Source of the DNA: Lepisosteus oculatus
Taxonomy: Eukaryota > Chordata > Actinopteri > Semionotiformes > Lepisosteidae
Length of the DNA: 64,000 nucleotides
Reading direction: 5' to 3'
NCBI RefSeq assembly: GCF_040954835.1
Contig: NC_090712.1
Span: forward strand, 3,977,284-4,041,283
In this document: piece by piece, positions 49,913 to 63,269 of the stretch
How the letters are laid out: the number at the start of each line of letters is the position of its first letter
Position numbering within the stretch: the stretch's first letter is position 1
Notes under the pieces: model-generated
Database searches by the model: none
Told to the model about the DNA's origin: nothing
Seen by the model: the letters and a program-made list of their open reading frames with translations, nothing else
Made by a program: the position numbers and the translations under genes

Positions 49913-52900
49913 TACTTTCGAGTGAAAAAGAGACCAATGTGCAGGGTGATTGGATAGATGTTGTGCACTTTATAAAAAAAAAGTGTTTTGCAAATGGTAA
50001 GCATTTTATTCCAGTTTAAGATTTAGTTAGCAAAGTGTTACCATGGCAGCAGTAAAACACCTTCAGCGCTGCATTTATTCTGTTTCCTTTGCTGTGACCT
50101 GAACTGCTCTGAGGTCTTTGGAAATGAGCTGTAACAGAACTGGAACTTTCGGAAACAAATTCAACACACTGAACAGTTATTTCACACAGTAATACCTGTG
50201 ATCTGGATGAGGCAGAAGGTGAAAACCAAAATCATCCCGTTCAAATCAGTGATTAGTCATTGAATCCCATCACAGGGTAACCCAATCCTCCTTTTCACCT
50301 CATTGTCCTTGTTGTTTTATCTTGATGTACATGAAACAGAAGCCTTCAATCACAGTCCATTGAATTATATTGCTAGCACATCCATTTGACTGAAGATCGA
50401 AAGCTAACATGATGTTTCACAAAATGCAAGGTCATTGATTTTGATTCCACTTTGGAAATCGATAATTCTTACTGAATTTTCACAATATGTGATTCAATAA
50501 TGACAACCTCTGGCAGAGGAGCTTTCAGATGGTCATTTGACTTCACTGGTACCTTTCTGTGTTTTTCACAAAAAAAGTCACTATCAAATATTCAGTCAAG
50601 AAGCTGAACCATCCTTACTGAAAGTATGGGTCATTCTGACTCTAATGGGCCCGTCTTATGTTAATACATAACAAAATAGTTTTACTTTTCTACTTCGTTT
50701 ATGAAGAGTAAGAAATTCTCACATTATTGTGGTACTTATGTAGACACACAAGGCTGCTTTTGCAAAATAGTTTGCAAGCAATAAAGATTATTTGTTACAT
50801 TTGTATGGTTCTTTTGGTGAACAATCAAATTTCATATAAGACTGTGATTTTTTGTAATCTACAGATCATCAACTATTGCTTGTTTTTGTCAAATTCATCC
50901 CTGAAGGTAAATACACAGTACTTGCCTTTTTGTTGACTACGTGTTGACGGTAATACTGATGTTTGTTAGCCTCGTTGCTAGTTTACCAGTTGTTGAAGCA
51001 CAGCTCAGTACAAGGTTTCTGTTTTAAAACATACAAAGGAGCTGCCTGACCTCACTACTCCATGGTTTACACTTAAAAGAGAAATACCAATTGCTTATCA
51101 TAATGACAATGCCTATGGCTACTTCACTACCAAGTCAACAATTTTTATTTAAGCAGTTTAGGTTTTAAGACAAGTGTCAGTGATCACTGCTGGCAACAGC
51201 ATCAAAATGTACTGATATCATAGGTTTAAGAAACAAAGAACGCTTTTAAGTGGAGACTGAAAGACATTAAGCAAATATTACATGAAGTCTGTGAACAGGT
51301 TATAAATACTGTACAGTAATTTCTTTGCTGTTTCCCAGCTGCTCTATTTTTTTCTCCTTATTTTAAGCATTTTTATTTTTTTAAATGCAGGTCTTATGCA
51401 GTCCTCATTTATAAATATACACACAGAACCACATGTAGCTTTCCCACGGCTGCTACAGTCGCGTAAAACAGAATGCATTGAAAGCACTGTATGGCATTTG
51501 ATCTTATCATATGACACAGCAAAACACAACCTTCACCCACAGTATGTGTTTCCCTTTCCAAGTGGTGCTTGTACTGTAGGCAGTCAGACTGGTGCACATT
51601 GGGACACCAGTGACTGGGCCTTCGAATGGAAGAGGAATTTAGGAAGGGTGTGGGTGTCATGAAGGCCTTATTGCATGTGGAAATTATTTGAGCTCCCTTA
51701 CGGCTGAATTTTCTCCTTACGTTTTTCTTTGTCTCCATAATCACACAGATCGCCACCACAGCGATAGATAGAGATCAGGAAAGCAGAAATTTGGAGCAAC
51801 TTTGATCACTGTGTTCCATGTGTGATGTGTCGAGCACAGTTGTCTCACATTTCTAGTCTACAGTGAACCAGAAGATGAAAAGAAGTGATGCAAATAATAG
51901 CTTTTGTTAATCACCTCATAAGACATTGCCTAGCAACCAGTACATTGTGTTTATTGTCTCTATTGGCACTTTAACGAGAGCATTTTGCATGAGTGCTTCT
52001 GATACTTCCCCTTAGAAGGAGGGCTATGGATATTCAAAATCAGGAATTCATCTCTCGGATTTAGACTTACTGTACAAATATGTTACTTTCACAAAAAAGG
52101 ACAAGTATAAAAGCAAAGTATACAAAATAATACTACTTAAAATGAGGTCGTTTCTTTGATTTTGGAGATTCTTCATCAGAGGAGCAGGACGCAGTCCTGT
52201 GCAAATTCAGCTTTATTCAGCTCTTGTGTTTGCCTTCCATGTGTGACAAAAGTTGAGTATTAGTCATGCCATTAAATGTGATTACTTCTATTCTTAAAAC
52301 CTTGTAGATTGAAATTAGTTGCTGCAACTATCAAAAACAAGTCACCTTTATTCTGTTTTATATGCCTTTTGGTAAAGTCTAAATTAACATATCCCAACAG
52401 TTACTCTAATACCTCCCACAATGTAGTTCAGTTGTAATATTGTACTGCTGGATACTGTATGTGCAATAAAGATATATGTCTACTTCACTGGTAAGCAGAA
52501 CAAATACTTACACACTCTTATTCACTTTCATTCTGGTTATGCTGGTTACACTTATACTAATGAATGAGATTAACTGGATTGTACAGTAACCCCAATTGTG
52601 CAACTGCAGGCCTAAGAATTTGCCTCCGGAACAATGAACAAGATCCCAAGATCTTGATATTTAATACATTCATTATGGTAAAATAAATTTGTAAATAAGA
52701 AGAAACACATTAGCATTGGTAATAGGTTGCTTTACACTTGCACACAGCACAAAGTAAAATGTATCATAATTTAACTCCTTGCAGTGTAGCTTTCAGGAAG
52801 GTTGCTTTCCATGTATTATAGCCACTGTGCAAGTCACCTATTGTATTTCCACATTGCCAAGTTGTCTACAGCTTGATGTAGTTTAAAAATGTCTCTCATG

Positions 52901-53324
52901 AGGTTTCAGTGCTGGAGACACAGGATGAATGTGTCAGGGAGGCAGCACCAGGCTGTGGGAGATGAGAAGGCAGTTCTCTATTTCACTGTGGGACACGTAC
53001 CCAGGACGCACAGGTATTAGACTCAGGACATGACCACTACAGCTGGAAGCAGCTGGTGACTGGAGGATTGCAGAAATCTGAGACTGCAGTCTGATATTCC
53101 CATCTGAGATCGCCACAAGAACCCCTCAACCATCCTGCTTGCTTCTTTTGGTGGAGCCTGAAGGTCAGTGGGTGACACTGTGGATGAAGCAGATGAGAGG
53201 ATAAAGATCCATTACACCAGCAGCCATAACACTCTGCAACTCACAACTGGCAGCCCACTGGAGCTCAGCAGGTGTGAGCCTGGTCAGTATCTGCATAGGG
53301 GAAAGTTGCTGCTGGAAGAAGTAT
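49913..53324. other. Gene-poor intergenic DNA
   Basis: No supported gene or RNA. It includes short open frames on both strands around 51400-51760 that overlap each other and show no resemblance to known proteins. Confidence 0.4.
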
Positions 53325-53735
53325 TACAGTGTCCAGTAGGGGGCACTCACATTGTGGTCTGTTTGGGTCCTAACGCCCCAGTGTAGTGACAGCGACACTA
53401 TACTGTAAAATGGAGCCATCCTTTGGATGAGACATAAAACTGAGGTCCTGACTATGTGGTCATTAAAAATCCCAGGGCGTTTCCCGAAAAGAGCAGGGGT
53501 ATAACCTGGCCAAAATTCCCCCTGGCCTTTACCAATCATGGCCTCCTAATAATCCACATCTATGAACTGGCTTCATAACTCTGCTCTCTTTCCGTCTGAG
53601 GGATGGTGTGTGGTGAGTGTACTGGCACTCTATGGGTGTCATTGCATCATCCAGGTGGGACTACACATTGCTGGTGGTGGAGGGGAGTCCCCATTACCTG
53701 TAAAATGCTTTGAGCGGAGTGTTCATTTAAGTTAA
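53325..53735 (+). repeat. Family A retroelement, longest copy
   Basis: It begins near TTACAGTGTCCAGTAGGGGG, passes through GGTCCTAACGCCCCAG and GGCCTTTACCAATCATGGCC, and ends with CATTACCTGTAAAATGCTTTGAGCG. The far 3' tail is cut. A short open frame at its 5' side is part of the repeat. Confidence 0.7.
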
Positions 53736-53883
53736 TGGACAGGTAGTCCATTAGGTGACCCTCATGTGGTTGACGTTTAAGGAAAATGGATGGGGATTGC
53801 AAAATGAACAGAATAAGGAAAGACCAAAGAACGTACTGTGGGTTCGCATATTGGGCTAAGCTGGCCGGAGGACAGGGGCAGCG

Positions 53884-53909
53884 ATACTGGGATGCCAGTA
53901 TCCCAGTAT
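53884..53909. repeat. Inverted repeat, 10-bp arms
   Basis: ATACTGGGAT at 53884-53893 and ATCCCAGTAT at 53900-53909 are perfect reverse complements around a 6-base loop. It lies in family-unassigned intergenic DNA about 0.9 kb before mal. Possibly the remnant of a small foldback element. Confidence 0.7.
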
Positions 53910-54787
53910 TAGTGCCAAGCCCTTTTGAGGAGTAGAAGATGGGAAGTGTCTACTTGATAAGTACTGTAAAGTGCCAATGACCAGCTTAGTCCAGTGAGTG
54001 TCATGCTGATGCTCTAGAGAGGCCACACTTTGGTTAATCTCTGATGTCAATATCATGGCTGTTGTGTGTACTTATGCTCCTGGCAGACCATTAACAGGCA
54101 GATCTCTGGAGAGAGTATTACACTACAACCATCATCTCCAGGCCACGTTATTGGAAGGAAAACAGAACTGATCTGTGAAAAATCATTATCTTTATTTGTC
54201 TTTACTGGATTTTAAAACGCTAAAGACTCAGTTCATTATTGGCATGAGAAAACTCTCCTGTAGTAGAATGCATTGAGACCACTCTGGGACACCAAGCGTC
54301 CTTGCTTAGAACCCAAACATCAATGAAATGGGGCACATGGGGCAGCAGCAAATACAAACAACCTTGAGGCATAATGGCTGACTACTCAGTTTACCACATT
54401 ACCACTTGGTAACTGTTTATGGTTTCATAACAAAGAACCTTCCTGGACCAATGATGTTTAAGATTTCAGTAAAAACCTTCAGGGGATACAAAGAGCTTGT
54501 TGGCCGTTTGGCAATTGCACTCAAACAATCAAACAAACAGGCTGTTGGGTGTCATGTTCCAGGCCACGCTGACTTCATACAATTGACTGGACAATGGGCC
54601 CGAAATGTTGGGATGAGGAGACAATAACTTGCTAGGGGCCAGATGAAATGCCACCACTTATGATTGTTCTGGGTGTGTTCTTCACAGAGGGCTGGGTCAG
54701 GTAGGGGGGTGTCCCTCATAAGGGAGCCCAGGTATCACAAGTTTCATTGCAGGGCTCTGCAGGCATCAGACACGTACCGCAGGAGAC

Positions 54788-57700
54788 ATGGCTACCCCAT
54801 CTAGCAGTCTGCCTAGTGGATGTGGGGTATTCACAACAGTGCCTGATGTCTTCTTTCTTCCAGAATTTGTGAGTATATACAGATCTGCTACAATTTCCGA
54901 TCTTAAAGGTTTATAGAATTTTGTTTATTTAGAAAGAGGTCATCTGTTTCCTTCTATGTCTTAAGGTTTTGCAAAACGGAGCACTTTACATTCAAACTCT
55001 TAAGTTTCTAATTCAGTTTTAAAATTGAATAGAAAATAGGAAACACGTCTTTACTCAAAAAGTAGAGGGGGGATGGAACAAGCTTCCCAGCCAGGGTGTT
55101 GAGGTCCAAAGACCGTTGAAGAAATGGCTGGACTGAAGTCTAGATTCACCCAGCTACTAAACTGCCAAGCAAGGACGATGAGCCGAAACGCTGTCCCTCA
55201 TCTTCAGAGCTTTTTTATGGTCTAAATCTAATTTTATTTCTGTCCATAAGCCTTTCAAACTTTTTAACTGTCATTCAAAAACAATAGCCCCATTGTTCAA
55301 GAATCAACAGCACGACCAACAGCTTGTGTTGCTACAAACATTTCTCACTGGCTTCTTCCTCATTGTTGCTCTGGGTTGAATCCTAGCTTGGAAGACTGTG
55401 AACTTACGCTACATATCAAATTTAATTCCTGGAAGATTTCATTTTTAGATTACTTTCATTTGGAGATTTCATCCTGCCAGCTCCCTTTAAAAACTTGCCA
55501 TTTAAAAGCTAACAAACAAAAAACAAAAACAAAAGCAGAGTTTTAAGTGCTAAAACAACAATATTCTGGTATCCAAGCAGGAATGGTACCATAGCATTCA
55601 CATGGCATGAACTAAGGGGGTAACTGCAAGGTGGAGCTTGGGTTCAGGAGGGAGGCTTGAGACGAAATGCAAAGGGAGGCGTTTGAGTTCAGTTTTTGGA
55701 GGTAGTCTCGCAATGATGGTGATTGGGTACAGCTGTGTTAGATTGATGTGTTGTTGTTATCCCTCCCAGACCTCAGTTAATAATATCCATGTACAGTAAT
55801 AGCTAATGGATCTTATCCAGCTCTTTCCTGAAAAAATCCAGGGTATCGGTTTTAACAATACACGACTGTGTGGCATGTTCTACACTCCCACAAACCTTTG
55901 TGTGAAGAAGTTGTAAATGCACTTCCTTGCAGTTACCCCCTGTGTGTTCTAGTTTGCTTCATTGTTTATCCTGCAGAAGTCTGCTGGCTTGCCTGTTTTT
56001 AAATAACTTAGAGATTTTTTCATTTGTCTCAGGTTGCCTCTTCTTCTCTTTTCAAAACTAAAAAGATTCAGTTCCTTCAGAGCATTTATATATTTTCTGT
56101 CTAGTACATTATACAATTTTATTATAACCTCTCTTAATTTACTATACTTTTCTATATTTTCTCTTATTTTGCTTATTATTTACACAAATTGTAGCAAGTG
56201 ATAGTCCGAGTTTATTTTTGTTTTTAATGAATGACAAAGCCTATTCTGCTTCATCTGGGTTAGTCTACTAGCAAACAGACAAATGTTGGACACCAAGGTG
56301 TGCAAGATCCCTCAGGGATGATCTGTGATTCCCTAGGATGTAACCAGACATCCTTTCTGTGGCCATTCTTTCCTTTTCTAAGAGAACAGAGAAGGAGATT
56401 CCACAGGAACCGCCCAGCTGTTGATTGGAAGTATTACATATTACTGTGAGGCTTGTGTAACACTTCAGGAATGAGAAGAGCTCTCATAATATTATTGGGA
56501 CAGATAGTACCTCTCTTCAAGGTTCACTGGTTTCATGTACATTGTTCTGCAGGCATACGTCCTCTCTTTCATTTAGTTTAAATGTTGTTAACCAATTCAT
56601 CCATCCATTTCCTAAACATGTCTTCCAGTTCAGGGTTGCAGGGCAGCCAGCACCTATGCCTGCAAGCAACATGCGCAAGGTGCACCTAAGAAAGGACTCC
56701 AGTCCATCACAGGGCAGACACACAGACAGAAACACCGACACGCATATGCTCACGCCAGGGCCAGTGTGCCCAGTAGATACGGAATCTACCAGCATGCTTC
56801 TGGGCTGGGGGACAACCCATGTGAACTTAGGGAGAACACACAAGCTCCAGGCTGGCTGCTTCCTGGGTCCAGAACTGAACCCAGGACCCTCGTGCCCTAG
56901 ACTGCACCTCCAAGCTGCCGCCATTCTTCATTTCTAACAAAAAAAAATTTACAAACATTGACCATTTCCTTATAAACCGGAGATACTTCAATACACATAC
57001 TCTACATATTTCTCCATGACTGCCATATTGAAGTAAATAGAAGCTTAAAAGGACTAATTAATTTGTAATTAGTATATACCACTAAAAGCCCATAAAACAA
57101 AAATCTTTGTGTGATAAAATTATATCTGCAAAATGCTCTGTTTTAAAAATGCAAATTTGCAAGCAACCATCTAATGAGAGCTTCAAAAAGAGCTTCTGTC
57201 TTATTGGCCAAAATTATATGAATGTGCTTGGTATTAATCTGTGTTTTCACTGGCAAGGGTAAGTTCAAAAACGTCTTTTTCTAGGACTGATGAGCGGTTG
57301 GTTTAAAAGTGCTTGATATCAGATGAGGGAGAATGGTCTCTAATACACTGACTCATTCCAGTTCTGACAGACATTCTGTTCAGATCCTACAAATAGTACT
57401 CACTGTAATCTGGAAGAGAAAAAAATAAATGTAACTGCGATCACAGAGAAGCTGTGTTCTGGTCAGTGTTCTGGCGCATAACTGATACCTAATTGTCTAA
57501 AATGAAATATTAGACCAAGTTTTCTCCCTTCTGATTGTTTACGGAAACTGACCATTCCTGTGTTTAAAAAATTGTGTCTGTCGACGTAAAATGACACCTT
57601 GGGTTTCTGACTGCACAGCAATTCCAAAGATTAAAACAGGTGGTTTCCTCTTGGTTCCTTGGAAGAAAAACTCTTGCTGTGCTTCATGTGTGCAGTGGTC

Positions 57701-59602
57701 CTCTCTCTCTTCAATCCCAGTTTCCTCCTGTTCTGCTCCCCAGGTGTTTGGGGGTCTGGTATGGATCCTGGTGGCCTCTACCAAAGTGTATCTGGAAAAT
57801 CCTCAAGGATGGGTGATGTTTGTGTCCGTCTTCTGCTTTGTCGTCACAACTCTCTGGTTCTTCCTCTTCATCAGCGGGGTTAATCAGAGGAGCACTGTGT
57901 GGTCAACACTGGTAAGGCCCTTTCTTAAATGAATGTTTACACTAAACCTCATGTTGCACATCTGATTTTTTCCCAGGCTTTCAATAACAGAACTCCAGTT
58001 TGTTATGGCTTTCACACATGTTTGAAGCAGTTTTAAAATCTGCTTTGCGCATGAAGAGGTTTTTCATTCACTGCTTTATGTTTAACCAAGAATCAAATAC
58101 AAATACTATCACTCTGTCACTCTGAGTGATAATATCTGATCACTCTGTCTCCTGGTTGTTCTTCTAGCTGGGCTGTCAGCTCCTTATATGCTGCTGTTTG
58201 AGAGTTGAATACGATTGAAAATATCTAAATCAGTCTATTAATAGGTCCCTCAAGGGGTTAAATCAAGTAATAAAGAGCTCAGCTTGAACAGAAACCAGCA
58301 TACATAGGGCCAGGGCTGGAATCCACTGCTGTAGGTCATTATTGAGTAATTCAGTAATTACTCAATTACTTCAGTAATGGATTATGAACCCGGTTTCATA
58401 TACAATGGGAAAATTCTTAAATATCATGTACTGTTTTCCAATCCATGCTTGTGCAGTAGTCTAGGAGCTGTGGCATGTTTTTAGTATCTGCAGTGACCTT
58501 AGTTTGCTCTGCCATAGTTTCTAGATTGCCTTGCTGGTTTGGCTAAGCAGAAGCCACCAAGTCTTAAAGCATTGACGCCCCGGGAAAAAAAAACCCAACA
58601 TATGGATTCTACTACTAAACTGTGAGCAACATTTTGTAGTGAAAATGTATTCCAGGATTTCTTGCTATCTTCCAGGATGTGGCCTATCATGCCCTTGCTG
58701 CATTCTTTTACCTGAGTGCCTCTGTTGCGCTAGCCAATGTTACCATCAGGCTGCAAAATGACTCTTTAAACTTCAAATCCTACCAGGAGGACATTGCTGC
58801 AGTGGTAAGTACAACCCAAAAAATGCAAAAAGTGTTGTTGACCCTGAAGCCTCTTTATACATTATATCAAGAGCCAGTTGTCTAGATGTAATGGAGTTTG
58901 TTAACAGACGTTTTGGAGGAGTTCAAATTTCTCTTATATGTAAGCATCTTGCCTTCTGATTGTTCTTTGCACACATCTTTTCTCACACCCCTTGTACCAA
59001 ACCATCTTCACCCTCAAAACTGCCTCCCTGGCTCATTCCTCACAAGTGATGGAAGTTTATCAGTCTTGAGCCTTATGGTCATTCTGCCATTACCCCATCC
59101 AGGCAAGTTATATGTTATCCCCATACATTACAAAATCTTGTTGAATCAATTAGAATTTGATCCTAAGTATATTGGAGGAGTGTGGTGCAACAGGATCCAT
59201 ATAGCAAAGGTAAACATTTGGACCTCTCATATCTGATGGACGATTATGGAAATCATAACGTGTATACCATTTCAACATTCTACAAAATCATGGTCCTTTT
59301 TGGTTAATATTTTTCTAAGATAATTGAACTTGTCACAGCTGTTCTTTATCACCAAGGGAGGCTTTCAAAATCAGTAGAAAGTCTTGCATTCAAGTTCAAG
59401 GTCTGGGTTTTGGTCGGGCAGATTCATTGTCTTCCATGTGCTCTGATGGAAGACAAGACTTGTCTGAAGACCTGTCTCCTTCCGTTCATAACTTCTGGCA
59501 CCCTAAAATGCTGTTTGTTTTTCCCAGGTAATGTCCTACATCGCTACACTCTTTTATGTTCTTCACGCCGTGTTCTCAGCCATAAGATGGAAATCCTCTT
59601 AA
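54788..59602 (+). CDS. mal: MAL-type proteolipid (MARVEL, four membrane helices), complete
   Basis: MAL proteins are small raft-associated tetraspan proteolipids that act in apical transport, in myelin and in T-cell membrane organisation. Exons: 54788-54868, 57744-57911, 58676-58804 and 59528-59602 (stop TAA), all phase 0, giving 150 residues (human MAL 153). Exon 1 encodes MATPSSSLPSGCGVFTTVPD and ends FFLPEF. Exon 2 carries the family signature FGGLVWILVAS and GWVMFVSVFCFV (helices 1-2). Exon 3 has AYHALAAFFYLSASVALA (helix 3). Exon 4 has VMSYIATLFYVLHAVFSAI (helix 4) and the C-terminal RWKSS, identical to the MAL apical-sorting tail. That ending, and the exon structure, make MAL a better name than MALL. 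A poly(A) signal AATAAA lies at 59934-59939. Confidence 0.93.
56590..56935 (-). repeat. Family B SINE-like repeat in mal intron 1, reverse orientation
   Basis: On the minus strand it runs from a head near CTAGGGCACGAGGGTCCTGGGTTCAGTTCTGG through GTGTGTTCTCCCT and CCTGTGATGGACTGGAGTCC to a GGAAATGGATGGATGAATTG tail. It is the most complete family B copy. Open frames on both strands here (up to 135 codons) are repeat sequence and not genes. Confidence 0.7.
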
Positions 59603-60656
59603 GGCCTTGGACATCTGCTCTTCTGCACTGCTGTGGAAGATAACTGTTTCTGCAGCTGGAGTACTCTGGAAAAATACTTGAACATCTTGGACATTTAATG
59701 CCCCCTGCTTTCCCTAGCTTTATACAGTATCTTCTTTATGTTTCTACGTTCAAGTAATATGAAATATTCCCAGCAGGAATTTTGTAATATTATATATCTA
59801 TATTGGAGAGTTTATCTTTACCACCATTTTAAGCTACTGTGCTGTATATATGTGAGTATTTTCCAAAAAAACTAATTTTACTTTTGATGTTATCAGTTGT
59901 GTCACAATTGTTCAATCTTTTTACTGTGCATATAATAAATTAGGTTGCAGTATTATTAAACTGGATTCCTCCAGTCTTCTTGAGCCCCGTTGAAGTACTT
60001 CTCATTTCTCTGTCAAGTCTATTTCTTGCTTTTATGATCGATTCAATTTAGGGGATTTGTGACAAAAGTGATTTCTTGGTGACTCACAGGCAGGGATGAC
60101 ACTCCTACCCCACAAAATAAAAAGAGAATACGTGAAAAAGAAAACAGAACAAATACAACACTAAACCATTATTTGGTCATCAAAATTAAGATAATACCGG
60201 GCAGAAAAGGGCATCCATAACACTGCACTGCCACTGGATACTAAGAAGTAGACCCCAGTTTGAACTCCGTCCTTTTAAATTTCTACACTTGGCTGCCGAT
60301 GAAGTTCAGTGAAGGTGGCAAACTAGACTGGAGTAACTTCACTGAATAAAACGTGAAAAGGGTGTGGTTTTCAGAATTGCGAAAAAAAAACTAATAGAAA
60401 AGGAAGAAAACCCCAGGTTTATCAAATCAAGCTTTCACGCTCATCACGTATACGTCAGCCGATTTTACACCTGCTGTTGCAAGTCTGAGGCTCCTCACTG
60501 AGTTGTTTTTTTTACTCTTATTTTAACGGGTGTGTGCCTGGGATAGGCTCTGGGATGGGAAAGCCGGTTTTGCAGGTGCTTGACTTTCCTCAAAAGGATC
60601 ACCTGTTGCCGAGGTCCTTCAGTTGAGGTGTTAGTAGAGTCGGGAACACTTGAGAG
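59603..60656 (+). other. mal 3' untranslated region and spacer to the next MAL-type gene
   Basis: It holds the likely mal 3' end (AATAAA at 59934-59939) and the upstream region of the second MAL-type gene. The spacing from the first stop codon to the second start is only about 1.05 kb. A pyrimidine/CpG-containing part at 60430-60650 is the likely promoter side. Confidence 0.5.
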
Positions 60657-60746
60657 ATGTCTAGTGCAGCACAAGCCATGAGCACCCTACCCAGCGGACT
60701 CGGTGTGTGTACAACCCTGCCCGATATCTTCTATATACTTGAACTT
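60657..60746 (+). CDS. Second MAL-type gene, first coding exon only (runs off right edge)
   Basis: The 30-codon exon starts at ATG 60657 (MSSAAQAMSTLPSGLGVCTT) and ends LPDIFYILEL followed by a GTAAGT donor. It aligns with exon 1 of the gene at 54788: same length class, same LPSG…TT.PD…F core, same phase-0 end. The later ATG at 60678 is also in frame, but the upstream one gives an N-tail more like human MAL. I searched by eye to 64000 for an exon with FGGLVW or GWVMF and found none, so exons 2-4 must lie beyond the window. It could be a mal paralogue or a diverged mall; one exon is too little to decide. Confidence 0.8.
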
Positions 60747-63260
60747 GTAAGTATCTAGAACTCTTGAAACGTTAGAGCATCTTCAACGATCTTGTACAAT
60801 TACCTGTTATCCTGTAATGCTTTTATCCTCAAAATCAACGAAGTCGGCATTTCCTAGCAAAAAACAACTTTCCACTGCAAAAACTAAATTGTAAGTCAGA
60901 AAATGCTCTTTAGGTTGTAATCTAAAATAGTTTGGTGCAATGCAGGTGCAGTTTTCATTTTTGCGTTTGTATCTTATTTTCTTATTGTAGGTTGGGTAAC
61001 TTTTTAGTTGACTTAAATATAGATTAGGTTATATTTAAAGTTATGATGTACACATTAAACCATCCTATGCCGAAAGTACGCCTTGAATATTATTCTAAAT
61101 TTTCTAGAACTTAATTAAGTAAAGTGGAAAAAGTAACTGTACAGATTGGCTTTGATGGCGTTCTTGAGTTACTGGACTAATAGCGCAAGGGGTTGGATAT
61201 GTATGTATACAAAAAGAAATGTCTATAAAGTATTTTTAAGCGTACAAAAGTAGTAGCTAGAAATAAACGCTTAAAGATCAAACCTTGTTGCGTTTTTTTA
61301 ACGGGTAAAACCGTGTCTCGGCTTTAGTACACTTGAAACAAGTTCTTGAGTCCACACTCTTCTAACGCTGCTTGCAAGTAAGGTTAATGCGGCTCGGAGC
61401 AAAGGGATTAATACAGAAATAAGTATTTTAACAAAATACACATATAACAGACAGTACGAATGGTTTGAACATAATTCACACACAAACGGGTCAGAAGACG
61501 AAATATCAATGTTTTATAACGGAAAAGGAAAAAGTGCACGATAAAAGTGGAGCCATCCATATCGTAAAGTTGGAAACGGAAAAGTTGCTCTTGGGAGATC
61601 AGAAAGCTCAGTGGTTGTGCAGAATTTCACAACTGTAAAAGTTGCCTATTTTAGGTGTAAACAAGTCCGGGGTGGTGCCTCTTTAACCGTGAGGGAGCTC
61701 CAGATGTAGGACAGCGCCCAACGTTGTACTTGGAGAAAAGTGAACAGTCTAAATTTAACAATAGCCACTTTGTTTTTAACATACTGTATTACCACAACTT
61801 TCCGCTAACTCTCGGCTCTTTGCTCTTTCGTTTGATCACGTACCCCTTCTTCTAGGGTTTGTATAGAGTCTATATACTGTATATAGTGTATCGGATTTAA
61901 AACGGGTGCTCGTTTCACCTGCCAATGGCAGAATGCCGTATTTAATTTGGGGTGTTGGATACGTCCCTCTGTGTATTTAGTTGAGCTGTCTGTCCAGAAC
62001 GCACCGCTGTCCCTAACCTGTTTTTCTGACACGCCACCATTTGGTCATTTTTAATCGGGCACTTGTGACCTGCTTCTAGCTGTTGACAGGGAAAAAAAAA
62101 CAATTCACCCAGGAATAACAACACCCAAGATGAAAGCGTCATGGAGCAACATTGTGGCTTAACCCGCTTGGCTGAAGGCTAGGACAGGGAGACCAGGAAC
62201 CCCATGCAGGGTGACCAAGGGGTAGCTGTAGAGGTGGAGGTGGGATGCAAGAGGGAGAGAGACAGGGATCTCGTAGGTATTTATAGCGTTTGGGAGAGGA
62301 ATGGATTGTCAGGAGCGATTGCTAATGACCGACAGCTGAGTCTGATTGAGCTTGGTTGTTGACATCTTTCCCGAACTGCTGTTAAACTCTATAAATCAAG
62401 CAAAGGTACTGTATACTACTTTTATCATCACTTTATCTATATACTGTAGCATGTGTTTCATGATGAAATAATGAATATGTCTGAAGAGGAAAAATATAGC
62501 CTTCCAATACAATATGTTCATCTGATTTTTAGATCATGTGATTGGTCGCCGTTTTTTTTAATGGTAATCTAGAATTCCCATCTAGAATAACTGGTTTCAT
62601 GAAGTCAGGCTTAACTTTTTAACTCTGCTGAAAGCCATGCACACCATTGTTAATGCTTTATTTTCTTTTGTCTCAGCTGCTCTGGTGAAAGAACTCTGGT
62701 TTAAAAAAAACAACAACCCTAAAATAAGAGTCTGTGCAAAACACCTTTGTGACCAGAAAGGAAATGTTCCCCATGCAGATTGTAAACTGTGCTGCAACAA
62801 CCAGGGCTGTTAATGGTAGAATTTAATATTAACATATTAACAAAACAATGTTTCTAACCAAGATCTGGAATGAAAAGGCCACCCAGTATGTTGTGGCATC
62901 TTTCTTGACTCAGAGGAACATAGGATGTTCTACTGGGTACATTTTAGAAGTTATTTAGAATTCATCTACACCTAAAACCTAAGCTGCCAAAACATTGAAG
63001 TCTCAAAAATGGGAGCTTCAGATCCTTCCAGTAATGAAATATTCAAACAGGTGGGTGTGAACTGCTGAACTCTACCATTCCATTTGTGGCTTTTTGGCTT
63101 TTCAGTTGTCTTCTTGCGTTTTGGACTTTACCCAGCTACTAGAACCGGTTGAGTAGATAGGGCTTTAACTATTTCCAGCCAAGAGTTAAATTGAACATAT
63201 TTCTGTCTTGTTTTCTTTAAAGCTTGCGTAAATGCATACGGCTGACATTATAGGTTGTGC
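60747..63260 (+). other. Intron 1 of the second MAL-type gene; nothing else recognised
   Basis: AT-rich DNA with scattered short open frames on both strands that have no family resemblance. No family A or B repeat and no later MAL exon was seen. Confidence 0.4.
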
Positions 63261-63269
63261 AAGCCTGCT

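Noticed and set aside
53168-53386. 72-codon plus-strand open frame
   Set aside because: Its second half is the 5' part of a family A repeat, and the first half has no protein resemblance.
56517-56937. Long open frames on both strands (131-135 codons)
   Set aside because: The stretch is a family B SINE-like repeat in reverse orientation inside mal intron 1; its conserved motifs match other copies and not a protein family.
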